DNA of 5,541 nucleotides from Desulfovibrio sp. (GTDB lineage: Bacteria; Desulfobacterota; Desulfovibrionia; Desulfovibrionales; Desulfovibrionaceae), in contig JAAUYY010000146.1 of assembly GCA_014804865.1 (NCBI GenBank), forward strand, positions 1-5,541, written 5' to 3'. Under the pieces are notes generated by a model that searched no databases, was not told the DNA's origin, and saw only the letters and a program-made list of their open reading frames with translations. How positions within the stretch are numbered: position 1 is the first letter of the stretch; every line of letters starts with the position of its first letter. Made by a program: the position numbers and the translations under genes. Positions 1-5,541 of this stretch are shown one piece after another.

Positions 1-2
1 CG

Positions 3-116
3 CGTTTTTCGGTCGCGACGCATGACAACGCTCCGGCGGCGAAGCCTCCGGAACGCGACAAGTTCGCGATCCCCGTTAAAAAATTTTTCGCGACGCGTCC
101 GCGCGGCTTCGTCTGA
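3..116 (+). CDS. Possible C-terminal tail of an unidentified upstream protein (5' end outside window)
   Basis: An open frame enters from the left edge and stops at TGA 114-116, giving about 37 residues that end in KKFFATRPRGFV. No domain or motif is recognisable, so no function is offered. Of the three forward frames this one has codon choices most like the neighbouring genes (GCG, GAC, AAG, TTC, GTC). Frame 1 (stop at 124-126) would be improbably arginine-rich, and frame 2 stops at 23-25. The tail is hydrophilic, mixing alanine/proline and basic residues, as unstructured C-termini often are. If real, it ends 33 nt before the pseudouridine synthase gene and could be in the same transcript. 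The stretch may instead be non-coding, since the antisense strand is also open here. Confidence 0.35.
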   Translation, partial: RFSVATHDNAPAAKPPERDKFAIPVKKFFATRPRGFV

Positions 117-149
117 AGATAGCTAAGCGCGCCTTTAAACGCTTTCCTT

Positions 150-1094
150 ATGAGCGACGAATTATTCGACTTTCCTCCGGTGGAAGAAGCGGAGAGCGGA
201 CAAAAATTACTCCGGTTCCTTGAGCGGCGTCTGTCGCTTCCCTCAAATCTGTTGCATCGATGGATCCGCACGGGACAGATTCGACGCAACGGAAAACGTT
301 GCAAGCCATTCGAAAGAGTCGCGGTCGGCGACATTGTGCGTCTGCCGCCTTTCGCCGCCCAGTTATCGGAGCAATCGCGGGAGGACGAGCTGTCCGCGGT
401 CTCTCCCGAAACGCCGTCGCTTCCGCCGCTAATCGGCGAGATTGACGGTTTAAGAGCCTATTTCAAGCCAGTCGGCATGCCCGTTCAGCCTGGCTCGGAT
501 CACGACGACGCCTTGAGCGCGAGACTGGTAGCCGCTTGCCCCGAGCTTCGTTTCAAACCGACGCCCTGCCATCGTCTGGACAAAGACACCAGCGGCGCGA
601 TTCTTGTGGCCTGCTCTTACGAAGCTTTGCGCAGAGCGCAGGAATGGCTGGCTAACGGTCTCGCCCGGAAGGAATATCTCGCCTGGGTCGAGGGCGACTG
701 GCCTTATGACGGGCCAAGGCTATTGAGACATTTTCTGCGCAAGGAAACGCGCGAAAACATGACAAAAATGCGGGCGTATAAAAGCCCTGTTCCCTACGCA
801 AAAGAATCGCTTTGCGTCGTTCGGCCCTTGCGTCGATCCGACGGAAAAACTCTTTTGCAAATCTGGCTTCGCACGGGCCGGACTCACCAGATAAGGGCGC
901 AACTGGCCGCGGTCGGCTTCCCCGTCGTCGGCGACGAAAAGTACGGGAAACCCGGCGCCTTGAGTCTTCATTCGATGCGAATCATATTGCCTGACGGCGC
1001 CGAATTTGTCTGCGCGCCAGAGTGGGACAGCGAGTCGAGCGTAGGCGAGCTTCCCCCGCCGATACCCGTCGACGTCGAGGCGCCAGAAATATAA
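150..1094 (+). CDS. RluA-family 23S rRNA pseudouridine synthase (RluC-like, S4 domain plus catalytic domain)
   Basis: This cytoplasmic enzyme isomerises specific uridines to pseudouridine in RNA. RluC/RluD-type members act on 23S rRNA. The protein has 314 residues, a normal length for the group. Residues about 17-67 form an S4 RNA-binding domain (LLHRWIRTGQIRRNGKR, then a GD-VRLPP ending). A polar linker follows at about 70-95, then the catalytic domain. The active-site motif HRLDKDTSG lies at 141-149 with catalytic Asp144. The conserved Tyr is probably Y176 in KEYLAWVEG, and the RTGRTHQIR motif is at 241-249, followed by GDEKYG. All hallmark residues are present, so it should be active. An S4 domain with the HRLD motif favours RluC/RluD over RluA, but the target uridines cannot be read from sequence. 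ATG 150 is chosen because in-frame stops lie just upstream (114-116 and 120-122). It has no Shine-Dalgarno, the preceding bases being pyrimidine-rich (CTTTCCTT). A GTG at 180 is a less likely alternative. der follows after 21 nt. Confidence 0.93.
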   Translation: MSDELFDFPPVEEAESGQKLLRFLERRLSLPSNLLHRWIRTGQIRRNGKRCKPFERVAVGDIVRLPPFAAQLSEQSREDELSAVSPETPSLPPLIGEIDGLRAYFKPVGMPVQPGSDHDDALSARLVAACPELRFKPTPCHRLDKDTSGAILVACSYEALRRAQEWLANGLARKEYLAWVEGDWPYDGPRLLRHFLRKETRENMTKMRAYKSPVPYAKESLCVVRPLRRSDGKTLLQIWLRTGRTHQIRAQLAAVGFPVVGDEKYGKPGALSLHSMRIILPDGAEFVCAPEWDSESSVGELPPPIPVDVEAPEI

Positions 1095-1104
1095 ACTTGC
1101 TCGC

Positions 1105-1110
1105 GGAGGT
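1105..1110 (+). promoter_or_regulatory. Shine-Dalgarno of der
   Basis: GGAGGT lies 5 nt before ATG 1116, in the 21-nt gap after the pseudouridine synthase stop. It fixes the der start and indicates independent translation initiation within a shared transcript. Confidence 0.85.
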
Positions 1111-1115
1111 ATAAT

Positions 1116-2510
1116 ATGTCCGAAGATATAAAGGGAAAACTTCCGGTAATTGTCCTGGCGGGTCGTCCGAATGTCGGCAAATCCACGCTTTTTAATCGTC
1201 TGATAAAAAGCAACAGGGCCATTACCCATGACCGTCCCGGGGTAACGAGGGATCGCATGGAGGGCGTCGTCCGGCGCCCGGGCGTCCGGCCTTTCATCAT
1301 TGTCGATACGGGAGGCATTACTCTGGACGCGAACGACGCTCCGGCGGAAGGCCCGGACGGAATAAGGGGCTTCGAGAACGACATCCTGAATCAGACCGAC
1401 GCAGCGCTCGCCTCGGCTCAAGCCGTCGCTTTCGTAGTGGACGGGCGCGCCGGTCTTTTGCCCCTCGACGAGCATTTGGCCGAGCATATCAGACGCAAGA
1501 ATCTGCCCACGCTTTGCGTGGTTAATAAGGTCGACGGCGCTGAAAAGGAAGATTTGCAACTCGCGGAATTTCACGCGCTCGGCTTCCCGCTTCTGGCCGT
1601 GTCGGCCGAGCATGGACACAATATTAACGCTCTTTTTCAGGATTTGGTCGCCATGCTTCCGACTCCGGAAACGGACGACGTAAACTGGACGGAGCAGTTG
1701 CCCGAAAAACCTGTCCTCCGTCTGGCCATGCTCGGCAAGCCCAACGCCGGCAAATCGTCTCTCATTAACGCAATCGCGGGCGAAGAAAGGATGATTGTCT
1801 CGGACGTGGCCGGCACGACGCGCGACAGCGTCGACGTGCGCTTCGATATTGACGGAAAGATTTACGAGTTTGTCGATACAGCCGGCGTTCGCAGAAGAAG
1901 CAAAATTACGGACGAAGTCGAAAAATTTTCGGTCAATTCCGCACTCAAGACGACGTCGAAAGCCGACGTTACCTTGCTTGTGATTGACGGCTCGGACGAG
2001 CCAAGCCAGCAGGACAAAAGGCTTACGACGCTCCTCGCGACCCGCAAGACGCCCTTCATGATCCTGGTCAACAAGTCGGATCTGCTTCCCCAGGACAAAT
2101 TGGCGCGCATTAAAAAAGAATTCGCGGAGAGTTTCGGCGGATTGCTTTACGCTCCCATTTTGATGGTTTCAGCTAAAACCGGGGCCAATTTGAAAAAAAT
2201 CCTCCCGCTCGCGGAAAAGATATTTAAAGAATGCAAGATTCGCGTGGGCACAGGGCAATTAAACCGCGCTATGCAAGAGGCGCTAAATCGCCATCAGCCA
2301 CCCATTGTCAACCGAAGCCGAGCGAAGTTCTTCTATCTTACGCAGGCCGAGTCCGAGCCGCCTACCTTCGTATTTTTCGTAAGCGACGCGGATCGCGTGC
2401 CCGACAGTTACGCGCGGTATCTCGAAAAGGCCTTGCGCGGCATTTTCGGCATCAATTACGCGCCCATGCGCCTGAATTTCCGCTCGAGTCACAAGAAAAA
2501 CAAAAAGTAG
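1116..2510 (+). CDS. der: Ribosome biogenesis GTPase Der (EngA), tandem G domains
   Basis: Der is an essential GTPase that binds the 50S precursor and supports late large-subunit assembly. The protein has 464 residues, within the usual 435-500. G domain 1 has P-loop GRPNVGKS (16-23), GVTRD (42-46), DTGG (64-67), NKVD (137-140) and a SAE G5 motif (163-165). G domain 2 has GKPNAGKS (207-214), GTTRD (233-237), DTAG (254-257), NKSD (319-322) and SAK (352-354). The KH-like domain spans about 371-456, including VGTGQLNRAM, and the tail is basic (SSHKKNKK). Both nucleotide sites look intact. After DTGG, residues about 70-90 form an acidic, proline-containing insert (DANDAPAEGPDGIRGFEND) that I recall as longer than in E. 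coli Der and typical of Desulfovibrio-like sequences. The start at 1116 is set by GGAGGT 5 nt upstream, and the protein ends at TAG 2508-2510. Its pairing with an rRNA pseudouridine synthase suits a role in 50S maturation. Confidence 0.98.
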   Translation: MSEDIKGKLPVIVLAGRPNVGKSTLFNRLIKSNRAITHDRPGVTRDRMEGVVRRPGVRPFIIVDTGGITLDANDAPAEGPDGIRGFENDILNQTDAALASAQAVAFVVDGRAGLLPLDEHLAEHIRRKNLPTLCVVNKVDGAEKEDLQLAEFHALGFPLLAVSAEHGHNINALFQDLVAMLPTPETDDVNWTEQLPEKPVLRLAMLGKPNAGKSSLINAIAGEERMIVSDVAGTTRDSVDVRFDIDGKIYEFVDTAGVRRRSKITDEVEKFSVNSALKTTSKADVTLLVIDGSDEPSQQDKRLTTLLATRKTPFMILVNKSDLLPQDKLARIKKEFAESFGGLLYAPILMVSAKTGANLKKILPLAEKIFKECKIRVGTGQLNRAMQEALNRHQPPIVNRSRAKFFYLTQAESEPPTFVFFVSDADRVPDSYARYLEKALRGIFGINYAPMRLNFRSSHKKNKK

Positions 2511-2529
2511 GCTTCGGACAAAATTCCCC

Positions 2530-2553
2530 GCGCCGCTCGCGAGGCGGAGCTTT
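2530..2553 (+). terminator. Weak terminator-like hairpin after der
   Basis: Arms GCGCCGC (2530-2536) and GCGGAGC (2544-2550) give six pairs with one G-A mismatch around a 7-nt loop. Only TTT follows, then G, so this is a poor intrinsic terminator. It sits 20 nt past the der stop, where termination of the first block would be expected. Rho-dependent termination or read-through into liv are equally possible. Confidence 0.35.
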
Positions 2554-2585
2554 GAAAAAAGCGCCGTTTACTGTCGCAAAAGCCA

Positions 2586-2670
2586 TTGACACAACCGTCA
2601 TTATAGGGCAAGCAAAAAAGCTTGAACTTTAATCGCCCGTCTCGAAAAACGCGAGGGATCGCGCTATTAA
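2586..2670 (+). promoter_or_regulatory. Candidate promoter region for the liv operon (weak)
   Basis: The 226-nt gap between der and livK should hold the liv promoter, but no sigma-70 pair is convincing. A perfect -35 hexamer TTGACA at 2586-2591 is followed only by TATAGG at 2602-2607, with a 10-nt spacer that is too short. A better-spaced but poorer pair is TCGAAA (2642-2647) and TATTAA (2665-2670), 17 nt apart, each matching 4 of 6 consensus bases. If used, that pair would give a leader of about 60 nt before ATG 2737. I saw no sigma-54 GG/GC element. The feature marks a region, not a defined start site. Confidence 0.25.
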
Positions 2671-2703
2671 ATTCTCTCGCCGAGTAGCTTTCGGACGACG
2701 TAT

Positions 2704-2770
2704 CGTCGCGATAGGCGAATAAAAAGGAGTTTGATTATGAGAAAATATCTCGCTGGCGTCGCGATAGGCG
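2704..2770 (+). repeat. Exact 14-nt direct repeat flanking the livK start
   Basis: CGTCGCGATAGGCG occurs at 2704-2717 and again at 2757-2770, a spacing of 53 nt from start to start. The first copy lies just upstream of the Shine-Dalgarno. The second is inside the signal-peptide coding region, around GVAIGA. The first copy also overlaps a perfect TATCG-TCG-CGATA inverted repeat (2701-2713), which the second copy does not share. It could be a pair of operator half-sites, a trace of local duplication, or chance in GC-biased sequence. Confidence 0.5.
2724..2729 (+). promoter_or_regulatory. Shine-Dalgarno of livK, which decides the start codon
   Basis: AAGGAG ends 7 nt before ATG 2737, ideal spacing. 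An in-frame TTG at 2731 lies only 1 nt after the element and is too close to be used. ATG 2737 is therefore the start, and it also begins a clean signal peptide (MRKYLAG). Confidence 0.9.
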
Positions 2771-3867
2771 CGCTTCTCGCCATGGGAACAGTCGCCGCCG
2801 CCGCGGACGGCTCCATAAAAATCGGCGTTCAGGGCGCCCATTCCGGCGAACTAGCTTCCTACGGAACGCCCAGTTTGAACGCGGTAAAGATTGTCGTCGA
2901 CGATGTTAATGCCAAGGGGGGCATTAATGGCAAAATGGTCGAAGTCGTTTCGCAGGACGACGAGTGCAAGCCAGAAAAAGCGACCAGCGCGGCCACGAAG
3001 CTGATCTCCGACGAAGTCGACGTCATTGTCGGCCCAATCTGTTCCGGCCCGACCACTGCTTCCCTGCCTCTTTTCCAGAACGCGGAGGTAATTACCATTT
3101 CGCCCACGGCCACTACGCCAGCGCTAACAGAGGAAGGAAAATATCCATTGTTCATGCGCACGGTGGCCAAGGACAACGCCCAGGCGAAATTGACCAGCCA
3201 GTTCATGCTCGATAAACTCAAGGCCAAGCGAATCGCCTATCTGCATGACAATGGCGACTATGGCAAGGGATTCGCCGACTATAACCGCGAGCTAATGGAA
3301 AAAGGCGGCGCCGAGACCGTGCTTTTTGAGGCCGTTACTCCCGACGCGGTAGATTTTTCAGCCGTGGTGCGCAAATTGCGCCGCGAAAAACCTGACATCG
3401 TCGTCTTCGGCGGCTATCAACCCGTCGCTTCGAAACTGGTGCAACAGATGCGCCGCGACAGACTCGACACGCCTTTTATCGGCCCCGACGGAGTAAAGGA
3501 CGAGACATTCCTGAAAATGACGGGCAAGGACAGCGAGGGCGTTTACGCCTCCTATCCCAAGGATACAAGCAATCTCGAAAGCTTTAAGCGCGCTCGCGAT
3601 CAACATCTGAAAAAATACGACGCCGAGCCCGGTTTCGGGTACTATAACGCCTACGCCGCGACGCAAGCTTTGCTCGCCGCCATCCAGAAGGCGGGATCGA
3701 CCGACACAAAAGCCATCGAAGCCGCCCTGCGCGAAAATTATGTGGATACTCCCATCGGCAGCATCAAGTTCAACGACAAGGGCGACGCGGCCGGAATGGC
3801 CTTATCGATCTATCAGGTCAAAGACGGAAAATTTGTGGAACTCGAAGACAGCATAGTGCTTGAATGA
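2737..3867 (+). CDS. livK: Branched-chain amino acid ABC transporter, periplasmic substrate-binding protein (LivK/LivJ type)
   Basis: This protein captures leucine, isoleucine or valine (or a related ligand) in the periplasm and hands it to the LivHM permease. It has 376 residues, normal for a type I periplasmic-binding fold. The Sec signal peptide covers residues 1-23: basic MRK, a hydrophobic core, and a cut after the AAA just before DGSIKIG. There is no lipobox cysteine, so it should be soluble in the periplasm. The mature protein begins with the family pattern IKIGVQGAHSGELASYG. Cys77 (DDECKPE) and Cys102 (GPICSG) match the disulfide pair of E. coli LIV-binding protein. Ligand-pocket regions are SPTATTPALTE (122-132), DNGDYGKGF (171-179) and FGGYQP (224-229). 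It is the first liv gene and has the strongest Shine-Dalgarno in the block. A hairpin pair separates it from livH. The homologue family also includes proteins for amides, urea or aromatic compounds, so the exact ligand is not proven. Confidence 0.95.
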   Translation: MRKYLAGVAIGALLAMGTVAAAADGSIKIGVQGAHSGELASYGTPSLNAVKIVVDDVNAKGGINGKMVEVVSQDDECKPEKATSAATKLISDEVDVIVGPICSGPTTASLPLFQNAEVITISPTATTPALTEEGKYPLFMRTVAKDNAQAKLTSQFMLDKLKAKRIAYLHDNGDYGKGFADYNRELMEKGGAETVLFEAVTPDAVDFSAVVRKLRREKPDIVVFGGYQPVASKLVQQMRRDRLDTPFIGPDGVKDETFLKMTGKDSEGVYASYPKDTSNLESFKRARDQHLKKYDAEPGFGYYNAYAATQALLAAIQKAGSTDTKAIEAALRENYVDTPIGSIKFNDKGDAAGMALSIYQVKDGKFVELEDSIVLE

Positions 3868-3875
3868 TTCGCAAA

Positions 3876-3895
3876 GGGGCGGGGTTTCCCGCCCT
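3876..3895 (+). promoter_or_regulatory. GC-rich intercistronic hairpin 1 between livK and livH
   Basis: GGGCGGG (3877-3883) and CCCGCCC (3888-3894) pair perfectly for 7 bp around a GTTT loop. A G-T wobble (3876/3895) can extend the stem. It begins 8 nt after the livK stop. No T-run follows, so it is not a standard intrinsic terminator. A 3' stabiliser of livK mRNA or a partial attenuator is the likely role, matching the common need for far more binding protein than permease. Confidence 0.7.
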
Positions 3896-3911
3896 CGCGC
3901 CTCGCGGCGCG
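3896..3911 (+). promoter_or_regulatory. GC-rich intercistronic hairpin 2, abutting hairpin 1
   Basis: CGCGCC (3896-3901) and GGCGCG (3906-3911) form a perfect 6-bp stem with a TCGC loop. It starts at the base directly after hairpin 1 and ends 10 nt before the livH ATG. Its position could limit ribosome access to the weak livH initiation region (ACGGTAAAGC). Confidence 0.6.
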
Positions 3912-3921
3912 ACGGTAAAGC

Positions 3922-4830
3922 ATGGATATACAGTTTTTTATAGAGCTTTTCTTCGGAGGGCTGACCCGCGGGAGCATCTACGCCCTGATCGCCATTGGCT
4001 ACACGCTGGTTTACGGCATTATCGAGCTCATCAACTTCGCCCATGGCGAAATCTATATGTTGGGCGCCTTTACAGCCCTGCTCGTTGCTGGAGCCCTGGG
4101 CATTTACGGTTTCCCTACGGAAAGCATCCTCATCGTGGCCGCGCTGGTAGCCATTGTCTGGTGTTCCGCCTACGGCTACACGGTCGAAAAAGTCGCTTAC
4201 AAACCGCTTCGCGGCGCCCCGCGCCTCTCGCCTCTTATCTCGGCGATAGGCATGTCGATCTTCCTGCAAAACTATGTGCTGCTTGCCCAAACTTCCGATT
4301 TCGTGCCGTTCCCGCGCCTCCTGCCCCCGATGGACTTCCTCGAGTACATTAACTATGTTATGGGGCCGAGCGATTTTCTGATCCTGATCGCGAGCGCCGT
4401 ATCCATGGGCGCGCTTACCCTTTTTATCCGTTATACGAAGATGGGCAAAGCCATGCGCGCGACGGCCCAAAATAGAAAAATGGCTCTTCTCCTTGGCATA
4501 AACGCCGATCGAATCATTTCGCTTACCTTTGTCGTAGGCTCCGCTCTCGCCGCCCTCGGCGGCGTGCTTATCGCCTCGCATATGGGGCAGGTGAATTTTG
4601 GCATAGGCTTCATAGCGGGAATGAAAGCCTTTACCGCGGCCGTGCTCGGCGGCATCGGCTCTATCCCGGGAGCCATGGTCGGCGGCCTGACCCTGGGGCT
4701 GGCCGAAAGTTTTACCACCGGTTATTTTTCGGGCAATTACGAAGATATTCTCGCTTTCGCGATCCTGATTCTCATTTTAATATTCAGGCCCGACGGCATC
4801 CTGGGCAAACCGAAAGCGCAAAAGGTCTAG
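3922..4830 (+). CDS. livH: Branched-chain amino acid ABC transporter permease LivH
   Basis: LivH is one of the two inner-membrane permease subunits of the LIV transporter and should pair with LivM. The protein has 302 residues, typical length. It opens with the family signature: FFGGLTRGSIYALIAIGYTL (11-30), then VYGIIELINFAHGE (30-43). Hydrophobic segments lie at roughly 17-35, 45-62, 68-84, 104-122, 150-169, 198-218, 231-262 and 275-288. The cytoplasmic loop at 173-199 (MGKAMRATAQNRKMALLLGI) is the EAA-like ATPase-docking region. GGIGSIPGAMVGG (243-255) and the ending FRPDGILG (288-295) are also typical. ATG 3922 gives the expected N-terminus, although the preceding GACGGTAAAGC is a poor Shine-Dalgarno. 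livM begins 1 nt after its stop, so the two are surely translated from one message. Nothing is truncated or missing. Confidence 0.96.
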   Translation: MDIQFFIELFFGGLTRGSIYALIAIGYTLVYGIIELINFAHGEIYMLGAFTALLVAGALGIYGFPTESILIVAALVAIVWCSAYGYTVEKVAYKPLRGAPRLSPLISAIGMSIFLQNYVLLAQTSDFVPFPRLLPPMDFLEYINYVMGPSDFLILIASAVSMGALTLFIRYTKMGKAMRATAQNRKMALLLGINADRIISLTFVVGSALAALGGVLIASHMGQVNFGIGFIAGMKAFTAAVLGGIGSIPGAMVGGLTLGLAESFTTGYFSGNYEDILAFAILILILIFRPDGILGKPKAQKV

Positions 4831-4831
4831 C

Positions 4832-5541
4832 ATGGCCAAAATAAGCAAAGCTTTTTTTACGGCTATCTGGTTTATGCTCCTCGTCCTTCCGGTGATGGGC
4901 ATAAAGCTTAATCTCGTCGAAAACCGCGTCGATTGGCAATTCGCGCGCGTCCTTTATCTGGGCGTAGCCATATTTTTCCTTTCTATTCTCTGGAACTGGA
5001 TGTTCGCCCGCAAGGCCAGAAATCTGCCTATCGTCCAATTTCCGTCTTTTATCAAGATCGATTTTTATGAACTGGCCGCGAATCAAGCTGTCCGGCGCGG
5101 CTTTTTCGGCGCGCTCCTGCTCGGGCTAATCGCCGTTCCGCTACTGGCTTCCTTTTATCAGACCAACATCATGATCTCGGCCATGCTCTATATCATTCTG
5201 GCCCTCGGCCTGAATATCGTTGTCGGTCTCGCGGGACAGCTTGTGCTTGGATACGTCGCATTTTACGCGGTTGGCGCCTACGCCTACGGGTTGCTTCACC
5301 AATATTTCGGCTTCGGCTTCTGGATCTGTCTGCCCCTGGGAGGGTTGCTCGCCGCTCTCTTCGGGCTTGGGCTCGGCTTCCCAGTGCTTCGTTTGCGCGG
5401 CGACTATCTGGCGATTGTTACCCTGGGATTCGGCGAAATAGTGCGTCTGGCCATGTTGAACTGGACTAGCCTCACCGGAGGCCCGCGAGGGATAAGCGAT
5501 ATCCCCCGCCCGGGTTTCTTTGGCGTCGCGCTTAATATCAA
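4832..5541 (+). CDS. livM: Branched-chain amino acid ABC transporter permease LivM (3' end outside window)
   Basis: LivM is the second inner-membrane permease subunit and partner of LivH. ATG 4832 follows the livH TAG by one base. AAAGGT at 4821-4826, inside the end of livH, serves as Shine-Dalgarno with 5-nt spacing. The window shows 236 codons; E. coli LivM is about 425 residues, so somewhat over half is present. Residues 1-90 are a poorly conserved extension with two hydrophobic segments (about 7-24 and 38-57), like the extended E. coli-type LivM rather than the shorter form. The conserved core follows: MLYIILALGLNIVVGLAG (118-135), VLGYVAFYAVGAY (138-150), and FPVLRLRGDYLAIVTLGFGE (183-202), the most diagnostic LivM stretch. 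TGGPRGIS (215-222) is also characteristic. The frame is open to the edge with no damage. livG and livF are expected next. Confidence 0.95.
   Translation, partial: MAKISKAFFTAIWFMLLVLPVMGIKLNLVENRVDWQFARVLYLGVAIFFLSILWNWMFARKARNLPIVQFPSFIKIDFYELAANQAVRRGFFGALLLGLIAVPLLASFYQTNIMISAMLYIILALGLNIVVGLAGQLVLGYVAFYAVGAYAYGLLHQYFGFGFWICLPLGGLLAALFGLGLGFPVLRLRGDYLAIVTLGFGEIVRLAMLNWTSLTGGPRGISDIPRPGFFGVALNI

Noticed and set aside
32..52. Stem-loop TCCGGCGGC-GAA-GCCTCCGGA as a terminator
   Set aside because: Nine positions pair with one mismatch, but there is no T-run and it lies within the probable C-terminal coding tail.
720..1619. 299-codon open frame on the minus strand
   Set aside because: It runs antisense across the 3' part of the pseudouridine synthase gene and the first third of der, both of which have intact family motifs. 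The translation shows no domain. Long antisense frames are common in GC-biased coding sequence.
2586..2607. TTGACA/TATAGG as a sigma-70 promoter
   Set aside because: The spacer is 10 nt, far too short for a functional -35/-10 pair.
2231..2632. 133-codon + strand frame over the der 3' end and the intergenic gap
   Set aside because: Most of it is der read in another frame, with an arginine/serine-rich product. No ribosome-binding site or motif was seen.
2731..2736. TTG 2731 as the livK start
   Set aside because: It is in frame but only 1 nt from the AAGGAG element; ATG 2737 has proper spacing.
2629..2841. 70-codon minus strand frame covering part of the der-livK gap
   Set aside because: It overlaps the livK signal peptide region and Shine-Dalgarno, and has no recognisable motif or supporting context.
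3864..4352. 162-codon + strand frame starting at an ATGA overlap with the livK stop
   Set aside because: The ATGA overlap imitates translational coupling, but the product is arginine/proline/histidine-rich with no family match, and it runs out of frame through livH.
3802..4581. 259-codon open frame on the minus strand
   Set aside because: It is antisense to the livK end, the hairpins and most of livH. Its composition is highly charged and low in hydrophobics, without recognisable motifs. livH on the other strand is unmistakable.
1..5541. A novel defence, mobile or biosynthetic system
   Set aside because: Every confident gene belongs to a well-known housekeeping or transport family in its usual order. 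No inverted terminal repeats, integrase, repeat array or gene of unknown function with intriguing context is visible.

Overview
The window reads as ordinary bacterial chromosome at moderately high GC. All real genes are on the + strand in two blocks. No mobile element, CRISPR array, tRNA or rRNA gene is visible. The organism looks like a Gram-negative proteobacterium, most likely of the Desulfovibrio/Bilophila group (Desulfovibrionaceae). That rests on remembered family resemblance: the Der wording (HDRPGVTRDRMEG, VGTGQLNRAM, the ESEPPTFVFF region) and the disulfide-type LivK. No search was run, so the lineage is an inference of moderate confidence.

Block 1 (1-2510) is a ribosome-maturation pair. 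A possible C-terminal tail of an unidentified upstream gene (ends 116) is followed by an RluA-family 23S rRNA pseudouridine synthase (150-1094). After 21 nt and a good Shine-Dalgarno comes the double GTPase Der/EngA (1116-2510), a 50S assembly factor. The spacing suggests co-transcription.

Block 2 (2737 to the right edge) is the start of a high-affinity branched-chain amino acid (LIV) ABC transporter operon. It holds the periplasmic binding protein LivK (2737-3867), the permease LivH (3922-4830) and the permease LivM (4832 onward, cut by the window edge). LivK captures the ligand in the periplasm and delivers it to the LivH-LivM channel. The ATPases LivG and LivF, which would drive transport, are expected just past the right edge.

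The blocks are separated by a 226-nt gap (2511-2736) with a weak terminator-like hairpin, poor promoter candidates and a strong Shine-Dalgarno for livK. The most noteworthy non-coding signals are two back-to-back GC-rich hairpins filling the livK-livH gap, and an exact 14-nt direct repeat on either side of the livK translation start. I see no previously undescribed system here. The gene content is conventional, and the points of interest concern expression control of the liv operon.
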